Notes: a model not told the origin generated them from the sequence alone. A stretch of DNA of 7,032 bases from Pyrinomonadaceae bacterium (GCA_026786155.1 JAJAYR010000080.1:1-7032), one strand, 5' to 3'; positions 1 to 6,135 are shown, counted from the first letter of the stretch. Numbers and translations are program-made.

Positions 1-940
1 GCTGAATATCGAATTTTCCGCTGGCAAACTGGATGATATAAAGGTTCATCGCCGCCAGTAAATTGTCCACCGAAAACTCTCCCGGCAATTCGTCCAGAGC
101 CTTGTTCGCACATTTTTCGGCGATGTCATCCGCACCGGCGGCTTTGATGTTGATACAGTCGTTGCTGATTTTGGCGACCTGTTTGCACTGCGCGATAATC
201 GGCGCGGGGTTTACGCCGTCCTCGCCTTTGACGGTTTCTTCGCGGCACAGCCAGTTCGGATGTTTGATTTCAATTTTTTTGACTGCGCCCGCTTTGAGCG
301 TTGACAGAGTTATCGAGCCGTCGGCGACGGTCTGTCCCCAAAACGCCCCGTCGACCAGCACTTTGCTGCCCGCCGGTGCGCCTTTGACCGTCGCTTCGTA
401 ACCGCTTTTTCGCAAAATGAAATACCACGCGAGCAGCAGAATAACTATCGAAAAAACGAACATCGCCGCCAGTCCGCCGGAAACCCAAATCCACGACGGC
501 ACGCCGCCTTTTTGTTTTTCCTCTTCCTTTTGTTTGGCGGCTTCCTGCGTCGGCGTGAGCGGAACATTCTCATATTTGGCGCGTTCCGCGTCAGGCAGCC
601 GAAAATAAGGTGTCGTCGCGCCGTAATCATTGCCGCCGCCGCCGCTTGCCGCGCCATAACTGTCGGCGTTTCCGCTGTAATCGTCCTGCGGAAGTTTGAT
701 ATTTCCCTGCGTATTTCCCCAATCGGGAACTTTCGGCGCGTTCGAGCCGGGCATAAAAGTCTTGCCGAAATCAGCATCGTCGCGCCGGACGTTCGCTACC
801 GTATTGCCCCAATCTTCAGCGGGCGGCTGCGACGGATGTTTATAATTGGTCTTGCCCCAATCGGCGTTATTGGCGTTCGGCGTAGTTTTGGAAAGACCGT
901 CGTCGGGCGGCGGCGGCTTCGGAATGTCAAAATCGTTCAC
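1..940 (-). CDS. OmpA-like single-pass envelope protein with D-W-G-[KN]-T repeats (3' end outside window)
   Basis: Open from a GTG at 940-938 to the left edge, giving 313 visible residues. The GTG is chosen because AAGGAGAG lies 7 nt upstream (948-955) and nothing comparable supports another start. Residues 1-80 are Pro/Asn/Asp rich and carry four copies of D-[WF]-G-[KN]-T (27-31, 43-47, 57-61, 73-77), followed by a Gly/Tyr-rich stretch and a charged Lys/Glu segment (about 132-145). One transmembrane helix spans about 151-176, with Arg-Lys right after it. Residues 181-231 look like a small PEGA-like beta domain (G-A-P-A-G-S-K-V-L-V-D-G). The last visible residues, with N-L-Y-I-I-Q-F-A-S-G, resemble the first strand of an OmpA-type peptidoglycan-binding domain, which would continue outside the window. 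Topology is inferred as N-terminus inside and C-terminal domain in the periplasm. The OmpA assignment rests on that short edge match; the coding call is firm. Confidence 0.8.
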   Translation of the reverse strand, partial: MNDFDIPKPPPPDDGLSKTTPNANNADWGKTNYKHPSQPPAEDWGNTVANVRRDDADFGKTFMPGSNAPKVPDWGNTQGNIKLPQDDYSGNADSYGAASGGGGNDYGATTPYFRLPDAERAKYENVPLTPTQEAAKQKEEEKQKGGVPSWIWVSGGLAAMFVFSIVILLLAWYFILRKSGYEATVKGAPAGSKVLVDGAFWGQTVADGSITLSTLKAGAVKKIEIKHPNWLCREETVKGEDGVNPAPIIAQCKQVAKISNDCINIKAAGADDIAEKCANKALDELPGEFSVDNLLAAMNLYIIQFASGKFDIQ

Positions 941-947
941 TTGATTG

Positions 948-955
948 CTCTCCTT
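948..955 (-). promoter_or_regulatory. Ribosome binding site deciding the GTG start of the OmpA-like gene
   Basis: AAGGAGAG on the minus strand, separated by 7 nt from the GTG at 940-938. It is the clearest Shine-Dalgarno sequence in the window and fixes the start of this gene. Confidence 0.75.
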
Positions 956-987
956 GCGTATCGTCAGAAAAATAAAAGACGTTACCC

Positions 988-993
988 ATTATA
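988..993 (-). promoter_or_regulatory. Candidate -10 box for the OmpA-like gene
   Basis: A perfect TATAAT on the minus strand, about 48 nt upstream of the GTG, in an AT-rich stretch. A start site near 981 would give a leader of about 40 nt that includes the ribosome binding site. No good -35 hexamer is seen 16-18 nt upstream (the position holds GCGAAA), so the call is tentative. Confidence 0.35.
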
Positions 994-1053
994 CAAAAAT
1001 AACGAATTTCTTTCGCCTTCAAACGTAGAACACGGCGCACTCGATGTCAAGAA

Positions 1054-1119
1054 AAATAATGGTAAATGGTAAATGGTGAATGGTAAATGGAAGAAAGAAT
1101 TTACCATTTATCATTATTT
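1054..1119. repeat. Heptamer-repeat hairpin A
   Basis: The left arm consists of 7-nt units of AATGGTA type (1058-1064, 1065-1071, 1072-1078 with G at the end, 1079-1085, and a degenerate unit at 1086-1092). Positions 1054-1074 pair with 1099-1119 in a 21-bp stem with one G-T mismatch and a 24-nt loop. The stop codon of the VWFA gene (1114-1116) lies inside the right arm, so the element abuts or overlaps the end of that gene. It could act as a terminator or 3'-end stabiliser for the VWFA transcript, but no U-tract follows, so intrinsic termination is not clear. Confidence 0.85.
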
Positions 1120-2022
1120 CACGTTCGGCGGCTGCAAACTTTTCGTGCGGATGGAAATTCCTTCGTCGGCGATGAGAAAAACGCGCCGCGCGTCATAGGA
1201 AGAAGTGTTGACCGGCGAATAGGAAAGCAGATAGCGATTTCTTTTCAGTTCGTCGCAGATAAATTTAGCAGCGGTATTCGCTTCTTCGAGCGGGAAAATT
1301 CGCCCGCCCGTGCCTTCGGTTAATTGTTCGATAACCTTATTCGCCTTCGGCTGATTGCGCCGATACGCGCCGCCCGTGCGGTCGGGAATTTGCAGGGCAT
1401 AAACCGTGATATTTTGCTGCTGCAATTCGCTTAAAAGTTTGTCGAAAGTGGTTTTGCTTCCTCTGTCAAGCCCGTCACTAATCAGCACGACGGCGGTTTT
1501 GCGCGTTCCGGGCATCAGCGGCAGCAAAATTTCGTTCATCGTCGCGCTCAGCGAATCGAACAGAAACGAGTTGCCTTTTTTGCGATAAGTGGCGATTGAA
1601 GTCTCGATTTTTTTCGCGTCGTCCGTCCATTCCTGAATAATTTCCGGCTTTTCGTCATAGCCGACGATAAAAAGTTGGTCGCCGTCGAAAATTTCGTAGG
1701 CGAATTCCATCGTCGCTTTTTTCAATACTTCCAAATCAGCGCGAAGTGTTTGCGAATTGTCGGCGAGAATGACGATTTTGGCGGGCGACGGGTCGAAGCT
1801 GAAATTTTTGATTTTCTGCTCGATGCCGTTTTCGTAAAGAAAAAGACTTTCGACTTTGATCGGTTCTTTCGATTCGGTCGTCCGCGAAGCAACGACGCTC
1901 AAAATCGTGCCTTCCGCGTCAACGGTCGAAGCCGCGTTGCGCCGCGATTGCGCGTCAACACAAACGAAACTCACAACCAAAATCAAAATCAGCCCGTAAA
2001 TTCGTGTCGCCGAAACTTTCAT
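1114..2022 (-). CDS. Secreted VWFA-related domain protein
   Basis: 302 residues. An N-terminal signal peptide (Lys/Arg, hydrophobic run 10-22, likely cleavage after V-D-A at 24) sends it out of the cytoplasm. The rest is one von Willebrand A domain of the kind common in Acidobacteria. Metal-site (MIDAS) positions can be placed: D-N-S-Q-T at 88-92 in place of D-x-S-x-S, G-N-S-F-L-F-D at 150-156 where the family usually has G-G-T-x-L-Y-D, and S-D-G-L-D at 182-186. The C-terminal L-K-R-N-R-Y-L-L-S-Y-S-P matches the family's usual end. The function is not known; VWA domains bind proteins, often through a metal ion. ATG at 2022 lies 15 nt after the fmdB-like stop, so the two are probably co-transcribed; no clear ribosome binding site is visible in that A/T-only spacer. 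The stop is inside hairpin A. Confidence 0.88.
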   Translation of the reverse strand: MKVSATRIYGLILILVVSFVCVDAQSRRNAASTVDAEGTILSVVASRTTESKEPIKVESLFLYENGIEQKIKNFSFDPSPAKIVILADNSQTLRADLEVLKKATMEFAYEIFDGDQLFIVGYDEKPEIIQEWTDDAKKIETSIATYRKKGNSFLFDSLSATMNEILLPLMPGTRKTAVVLISDGLDRGSKTTFDKLLSELQQQNITVYALQIPDRTGGAYRRNQPKANKVIEQLTEGTGGRIFPLEEANTAAKFICDELKRNRYLLSYSPVNTSSYDARRVFLIADEGISIRTKSLQPPNVK

Positions 2023-2037
2023 TTTTTTATAAAAAAC

Positions 2038-2439
2038 TCAATCTTTTTTCACCGTCGTTTCTTTTTTGGAACTCGTCGCCGCGTCGTTTGATTTGTTTGA
2101 TGCGCTTTCGGTCTTGGCGGTTGATTCGGCGGTCGAACTTTTTTCGGTCGTTTCGGATTTTTCCGACTTTTCGGATTTCTCGGATTTTTCGCTCGTTTCG
2201 GATTTTTCCGAATTCCCCGCTTTTTCCAAGTTTTCCGTTTTGCCCGGACTTTCCTTCAACTTGCTTGAATAATCGGTTACATACCAACCCGCGCCTTTGA
2301 ACTGAATCCCTGACAGCGACCATTGTTTTTCCAATTTTCCGCCGCAAACTTCGCAAACGATCAAAGGCGCGTCGGAAACCTTCTGCATTTTTTCGAGGTG
2401 CTTCCCGCACTCCGCACATTTATATTCGTAAATCGGCAT
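2038..2439 (-). CDS. FmdB-type zinc-ribbon protein with a long Ser/Glu/Lys tail
   Basis: 133 residues. It begins M-P-I-Y-E-Y-K-C, the signature of the FmdB/CxxC zinc-ribbon family. Cys8, Cys11, Cys29 and Cys32 form two CxxC knuckles that would bind one zinc. The folded part ends near G-W-Y-V-T-D-Y-S at about residues 51-58. The remaining 75 residues are low-complexity Ser, Glu, Lys and Thr with repeated E-K-S triplets, probably disordered. The family is called regulatory from old work on formamidase genes, but its molecular role is poorly known. ATG at 2439 precedes the family signature directly, so the start is secure, although no good Shine-Dalgarno sequence is present. It is followed after 15 nt by the VWFA gene. 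Confidence 0.9.
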   Translation of the reverse strand: MPIYEYKCAECGKHLEKMQKVSDAPLIVCEVCGGKLEKQWSLSGIQFKGAGWYVTDYSSKLKESPGKTENLEKAGNSEKSETSEKSEKSEKSEKSETTEKSSTAESTAKTESASNKSNDAATSSKKETTVKKD

Positions 2440-2445
2440 ATGATA

Positions 2446-2475
2446 TTTTTACTGTTATTTTCCGTCGCCTGTCAA
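2446..2475 (-). promoter_or_regulatory. Candidate promoter of the fmdB-like / VWFA pair
   Basis: A perfect -35 hexamer TTGACA (2475-2470) and a weak -10, TAAAAA (2451-2446), with an 18-nt spacer. Transcription would start at or next to the ATG at 2439, giving a leaderless message, which fits the missing ribosome binding site. This rests on sequence match only. Confidence 0.35.
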
Positions 2476-2577
2476 AACATATTCGACAATCGGCGCAGTT
2501 TTTCAAGGTTTGCCGCACAGCCTTTTTATCGGTGATGTTTCAAATTTTGGGCGAAATAACCTCTCAAATAATTTAAC

Positions 2578-2672
2578 TTCGGAATAGATGACAGATAATA
2601 GATGATAACTGATAGATTCGGACGGCGATTTTAGCTCTCAGCTATTATCTCTTATCTGTCATCTATTCCGAA
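2578..2672 (+). repeat. 95-bp heptamer-phased hairpin, copy B1
   Basis: Ends are TTCGGA and TCCGAA. Between them lie twelve 7-nt blocks: five of ATAGATG type, a two-block loop containing GGACGGCG, and five reverse-complement blocks of ATCTATT type. The outer 20 bp (2578-2597 with 2653-2672) pair perfectly, and pairing continues with a few mismatches to about 2615/2635. The element matches the reverse complement of 4806-4900 over its full 95 bp, with about 12 differences. It lies between the end of hemW and the fmdB-like gene, and no coding sequence is seen in the rest of this 308-bp gap. No target-site duplication is visible. Strand is assigned by loop orientation. Confidence 0.93.
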
Positions 2673-2747
2673 TCGTTTTTCTCATCAGCCCGAATTGTGC
2701 AGATTACCCTTTTATTTATATGCCGATTGGCAAAAAGTTTCCGCTCG

Positions 2748-3899
2748 TTAAACAAACACCGCGAAAACTTCATTGGAAAACAAGAAACCTTTTTTCGTCA
2801 ACCGCAACCGATTTTCGTCAAACTCAATCAAACCGAATTCTTCCAAACGCTGCAAATCTTCTCGATAATTTTCAATTAGATTTTTGCCGAATCGCCTTTC
2901 ATAGATTTTCAAATCAATTCCCTTCGTCAGCCGCAAACCGAGAAAAACGAATTCCGAAGCGACCTCAATCGTTTCCCGGTGAACGACCGCCGAATTTTCC
3001 CGCTCAATCAGCGCCACGTATTTCGCCGTGTCGCGCTCGTTTGAATAGCGAAAATCCGCGCCGTCAAATGAGTGCGCCGAACAACCGAAACCATAAACGG
3101 CATCGAGCGTCCAGTATTTTGAATTGTGTTTCGGCTTGAAACCGTTTCGCGCAAAATTGGAGATTTCATACTGCTCGAAACCGTTTCGCGCAACTTCTTC
3201 GAGCAGAATCACATACATTTCAGCGGCGGCATCTTCGTCCGGCAGCGGCTGTCGCCCGGTGCGAATCTGCTCGGCGAGCGGTGTGCCTTCGGAGATTTCC
3301 AAAATATACAGCGAAAGATGTTCGGGCTGCAATTTTAACGCTTCGGTCAGATTTCGCCGCCAATCGGCGACGGTTTGGCGCGGCAGTCCGGCGATTAAAT
3401 CGAAACTGACGTTGTGAAAATCCGCTTTCCGCAGCAGTTCAATTGTTTCGCGCACGTCGTTCGCCGTGTGTTTGCGCCCCAATCGTTTCAGTTCCGCGTC
3501 GTCAAAAGTCTGCGCCCCGAAACTGGCGCGATTTACGCCGAGATTTTTATACGCTTTCAATGTTTCAAGCGAAACCGTCGCCGGATTCATCTCCAGCGTA
3601 ATTTCCGCGTCGTCCGTTACGAAAAATTTTTCGTGGACAATTTTTAAGATTCGTTCGAGTTGCTTTGCCGACAGCAGCGAAGGCGTTCCGCCGCCGAAAT
3701 AAACCGTGTCAACAATTTTTTCGTGCGGGAAATTAGCTATTTCTTTCGTCAACGCGGCGACGTAGCTTTCAACGATTTCCGCGTTTTTGTAGATGTCCGT
3801 CGCAAAATCGCAATACGAACAGCGCGAACGGCAAAACGGAATGTGGAGATAAACACCAGCTTTTTTGTCTGTTGAATGATTTAAAGTTTTATTTTTCAA
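2748..3899 (-). CDS. hemW: HemW, radical-SAM heme chaperone-type protein (HemN/coproporphyrinogen-oxidase-like)
   Basis: 383 residues, the normal size for HemW. The N-terminal G-V-Y-L-H-I-P-F-C opens a radical-SAM barrel, with the iron-sulfur cluster cysteines at C23, C27 and C30 (C-x3-C-x2-C, followed by D-F). G-G-G-T-P-S at 69-74 is the SAM-contacting GGxTP motif. Further family marks are L-E-M-N-P, S-F-G-A-Q-T-F, F-D-L-I-A-G-L-P, Y-E-I-S-N-F-A-R and the C-terminal HemN-type domain. HemW proteins bind heme and SAM and are thought to deliver heme to target proteins; they are often misnamed as oxygen-independent coproporphyrinogen III oxidase. The start is TTG at 3899-3897: a TAG precedes it in frame and no other usual start lies before the core. 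It overlaps the end of the upstream gene by 11 bp, so translation is probably coupled. Confidence 0.93.
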   Translation of the reverse strand: MKNKTLNHSTDKKAGVYLHIPFCRSRCSYCDFATDIYKNAEIVESYVAALTKEIANFPHEKIVDTVYFGGGTPSLLSAKQLERILKIVHEKFFVTDDAEITLEMNPATVSLETLKAYKNLGVNRASFGAQTFDDAELKRLGRKHTANDVRETIELLRKADFHNVSFDLIAGLPRQTVADWRRNLTEALKLQPEHLSLYILEISEGTPLAEQIRTGRQPLPDEDAAAEMYVILLEEVARNGFEQYEISNFARNGFKPKHNSKYWTLDAVYGFGCSAHSFDGADFRYSNERDTAKYVALIERENSAVVHRETIEVASEFVFLGLRLTKGIDLKIYERRFGKNLIENYREDLQRLEEFGLIEFDENRLRLTKKGFLFSNEVFAVFV

Positions 3900-4737
3900 C
3901 TAATTTATAAACCCGACTATTAGAAAATGATTTTTCCCGGCGGAGTTGGTTTTCGGCTTGTTTTTGTTTGAAATTGATTAAGGTTTGCCGGACGAATTCG
4001 TTTTTCTTCAAGAAGTTTTTCAATTTTCCCGGCGCGTTGGCAACCGCTTTACCTTCCGCTTCACCGTGCCACATTTCGATGTAATCGCTTTGCTGCGGCG
4101 TAGTTTCAAAAATCGGTCGGAGTTCGATTCTTTCGGCTAAAACCATCAAATAAACCGGCTGGTCGTTGATCAATTCGACTCGTCCTTTAACGTCTTTCGG
4201 GTCGGCGACTTCAAACCATCTGCCGCCGACTTCCGCCGCAATCATTCTGACCACGCGAAAACCGTTTTCCGCGCTCAACGTGCGATAAAAAAGTTCCGGG
4301 CTGAATTGATAAAAGCCGTGTCCGAGAAAATTATTGCCGCCCGCGATAATGCCGAGATGCCCGCTGACGGCGACCATTTCCATCGCGTTGCGGAGCGCGA
4401 CGGGAAAATTAAAAATGTGTTCGGTCGTGCCGCCGTCTAAAACAAATGTGAATTTTTCCTTTAATTCGTCGCCGATTGGTTTATTTAAATCGTGCAGAAT
4501 CGCCGCGCCTTCGTAATCGGAAAAATCCATCGCCGAAACTTCTTCCGCGCCCAAATGCTGCAATAATTCCGTGCTGTTTTTAATCTGCGGAAAATCATTT
4601 AAGCCGAGAATGCCGCCTAAAGTTTTAGCGTCGAAAACGTGAAGCTGTTGATTGCCGAGCATCAGCGATTTTTGAAAATTCACTTTTCGTTCCCGCGCCG
4701 AGACGAGAAATTTGGCAACGTCAATATCTATTCCCAT
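3889..4737 (-). CDS. Methyltransferase-like protein of unknown substrate
   Basis: 282 residues. The centre resembles the C-terminal half of class I SAM methyltransferases found in polysaccharide and glycan clusters: F-V-L-D-G-G-T-T-E-H-I-F-N (98-110) corresponds to the D-x-G-T-L-E-H-V-F-N stretch after strand 4, followed by A-M-E-M-V-A-V-S-G-H-L and then G-H-G-F-Y-Q-F-S-P-E-L-F-Y (139-151). A canonical glycine-rich SAM motif I is not obvious in the N-terminal 70 residues, so activity is not assured. The C-terminal 60 residues are Lys/Gln rich and likely helical. No signal peptide, so cytoplasmic. ATG at 4737 has no Shine-Dalgarno sequence. The gene overlaps hemW by 11 bp and forms a two-gene unit with it, but a functional link is not evident. 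Confidence 0.65.
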   Translation of the reverse strand: MGIDIDVAKFLVSARERKVNFQKSLMLGNQQLHVFDAKTLGGILGLNDFPQIKNSTELLQHLGAEEVSAMDFSDYEGAAILHDLNKPIGDELKEKFTFVLDGGTTEHIFNFPVALRNAMEMVAVSGHLGIIAGGNNFLGHGFYQFSPELFYRTLSAENGFRVVRMIAAEVGGRWFEVADPKDVKGRVELINDQPVYLMVLAERIELRPIFETTPQQSDYIEMWHGEAEGKAVANAPGKLKNFLKKNEFVRQTLINFKQKQAENQLRREKSFSNSRVYKLVEK

Positions 4738-4744
4738 AATGCAA

Positions 4745-4750
4745 ATTATA
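4745..4750 (-). promoter_or_regulatory. Candidate -10 box for the methyltransferase-like/hemW unit
   Basis: A perfect TATAAT on the minus strand ends 7 nt before the ATG at 4737, so transcription would start at the start codon itself, again a leaderless arrangement. No convincing -35 is seen. The site lies between hairpin B2 and the gene. Confidence 0.3.
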
Positions 4751-4805
4751 AATTACGAAGGCTTTGGTCGGTAGGCTTCCAAAATTTATGCTGATGAATG
4801 GAACC

Positions 4806-4900
4806 TTCGGAATAGATGAAAGATGATAGATAATAGATGAGAGAGAAAACCGCCGTCCAAATCTATCAGTTATCATCTCTCATCTTTCATCTATTCCGAA
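4806..4900 (-). repeat. 95-bp heptamer-phased hairpin, copy B2
   Basis: Same build and same length as B1 but in opposite orientation. The outer stem is perfect for 22 bp, including one extra C-G pair just outside the element (4805-4826 with 4880-4901). Read on the minus strand, the left-arm blocks follow A-N-AGATG and the loop again holds GGACGGCG. It lies between the end of purL and the methyltransferase-like gene; the rest of this 264-bp gap is AT-rich with no coding sequence recognised. Together B1 and B2 bracket the methyltransferase-like/hemW unit as inverted repeats. Confidence 0.93.
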
Positions 4901-5001
4901 GTGAAATTATCTGAATACTTATCAAGCATAAAAATTAAAACTTACCTTTTTTTAAATCAAAATTATAAACTGCAACACTTTAATTTTTTCACAATTCGTA
5001 A

Positions 5002-6123
5002 TCAGTTTTCCAGTTGTTTTTCCAAAGAAGTTTTCCAAGCGTTTTCAAGTTCGGAAATTGAAGCCGCAATCGTTTCCGATTCGTTAAATTTAATTTTCAA
5101 GTTTTCGCCCGAAACTTTCCCGATAATTTGAAACGGGCAATCATTTTCTTGCGCCATCGTCCGCACACTTTCGAGCTTTTCAACCGCGAAACTGATGACG
5201 ATGCGCGACGGCGATTCGCCGAAAAGTACGCTTTCCGCCGATAAATTTTCGTCTCTCAATTCAATCTCCGCGCCGACGGCTTTCCGGTTCAGCGACGAAA
5301 AACAGCTTTCGGCGAGACAGACGGCAAGCCCGCCGTCCGAGCAGTCGTGCGCCGATTTGACCAAAAGCGCGTCCGCCAATTTGAGACAGGTTTTTTGAAC
5401 TCGTTTTTCTAAATCTAAATCGAGCGTCGGCACAATGCCGTTGGCGATGAGTTCGTCAGTCGTCAAACCTAAAACGGTTTGCGCGTATTCGCTCGCCGCC
5501 AAATCGTCTTTCGTTTCGCCCAAAAGCGCAATCAAATCGCCTTCCGACTTAAATCCGCCGGTGATAATTTTGCGCGTATCTTCAATCAAACCGACCATTC
5601 CGATAGTCGGAGTCGGCAAAATCCCGCGCCCTTCAGTTTCGTTATAAAACGAAACATTGCCCGAAATAACCGGCGTTTCAAACGCTTCGCAGGCTTCCGC
5701 GATGCCGTCAATCGTTTCCGAAAACGCCCACATCACTTCAGGGCGTTCAGGCGAAGCGAAGTTCAGACAATTCGTAACGGCAATCGGTTTGCCGCCGACG
5801 CAGACGTTGTTTCTCGCGCTTTCGGCGACGATCAGTTTCGCGCCTTCACGCGGATTTATCGCTGAAAATTTGCCGTTGCCGTCCAGACACATCGAAACCG
5901 CCCGCCGCGTCTCTTTAATACGAACGACCGCCGCGTCCGCGCCCGGCAAAACCGCCGTATTCGTCCGCACCATCGTATCGTATTGCTCATAAACCCAACG
6001 CTTGGAACAGATATTCGGCGACGCGAGCAGTTTCCGCAAAGCGTCGTTTGAGTGGAGAGTGGAGAGTGGAGAGTGGAGAGATTTTTGTATTTCACTCTCG
6101 ACTCTCCACTCTCGACTCTCCAC
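5002..6123 (-). CDS. purL: Phosphoribosylformylglycinamidine synthase PurL, C-terminal half (separated from the N-terminal half by a repeat element)
   Basis: Up to 373 residues from a GTG at 6123-6121 that lies inside hairpin C; a TGA at 6138-6136 blocks this frame further upstream. The first 27 or so residues are translated repeat (heptad-encoded V-E-S-R-E-W-R and H-S-P-L-S-T-L). True PurL sequence starts at N-D-A-L-R-K-L-L-A-S-P-N, near 6048. Family marks follow: K-R-W-V-Y-E-Q-Y-D, D-G-N-G-K, T-N-C-L-N-F, G-N-V-S-F-Y-N-E, S-A-H-D-C-S-D-G-G-L and F-G-E-S-P-S-R-I-V. This is the second of PurL's two homologous halves, complete to its stop. PurL makes FGAM from FGAR, ATP and ammonia in the fourth step of purine synthesis; the small form works with PurQ and PurS. 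Whether this piece is made as a separate chain, as part of a fused protein, or not at all cannot be told from the sequence. Confidence 0.85.
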   Translation of the reverse strand: MESREWRVESEIQKSLHSPLSTLHSNDALRKLLASPNICSKRWVYEQYDTMVRTNTAVLPGADAAVVRIKETRRAVSMCLDGNGKFSAINPREGAKLIVAESARNNVCVGGKPIAVTNCLNFASPERPEVMWAFSETIDGIAEACEAFETPVISGNVSFYNETEGRGILPTPTIGMVGLIEDTRKIITGGFKSEGDLIALLGETKDDLAASEYAQTVLGLTTDELIANGIVPTLDLDLEKRVQKTCLKLADALLVKSAHDCSDGGLAVCLAESCFSSLNRKAVGAEIELRDENLSAESVLFGESPSRIVISFAVEKLESVRTMAQENDCPFQIIGKVSGENLKIKFNESETIAASISELENAWKTSLEKQLEN

Positions 6124-6135
6124 TCTCCACTCTCT
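6050..6135. repeat. Heptamer-repeat hairpin C inside purL
   Basis: The plus-strand left arm has four perfect GAGTGGA units (6050-6077) plus a partial one. The right arm has six units of ACTCTCC type (6094-6135), two with G at the last place and the last with T. A loop of about 12 nt separates them. The arms can pair over about 30 bp with two mismatches in register. It falls in the linker between the two halves of PurL and brings a stop for the upstream half (TGA at 6094-6092) and the only early start for the downstream half (GTG at 6123). No flanking duplication is visible. Confidence 0.93.

Noticed and set aside
445..777. A 110-codon minus-strand frame
   Set aside because: Shadow frame within the OmpA-like gene; Arg-rich and without domain signal.
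512..1072. A 186-codon open frame on the plus strand
   Set aside because: It is antisense to the OmpA-like gene, Arg/Phe/Ile rich with no recognisable motif, and the minus strand has the better start and domain logic.
2004..2300. A Phe/Arg-rich plus-strand frame
   Set aside because: Antisense of the low-complexity E-K-S tail of the FmdB-like gene; composition is explained by that.
2578..2672. Classical intrinsic terminator of hemW
   Set aside because: The stem is long, AT-rich and built of heptamers, no U-tract follows, and a second copy occurs elsewhere; a repeat element is the better call, though it may still affect transcript ends.
3138..3193. A 17-bp perfect direct repeat in hemW (GAAACCGTTTCGCGCAA at 3138 and 3177)
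   Set aside because: Both copies encode A-R-N-G-F, which the HemW family conserves around Y-E-I-S-N-F at both places, so coincidence of codon use is enough.
4962..4967. TATAAT on the minus strand downstream of purL
   Set aside because: No -35 at a suitable distance and no gene directly after it; the region is AT-rich throughout.
6050..6135. CRISPR array
   Set aside because: The units are 7 nt with no spacers and are arranged as a hairpin.
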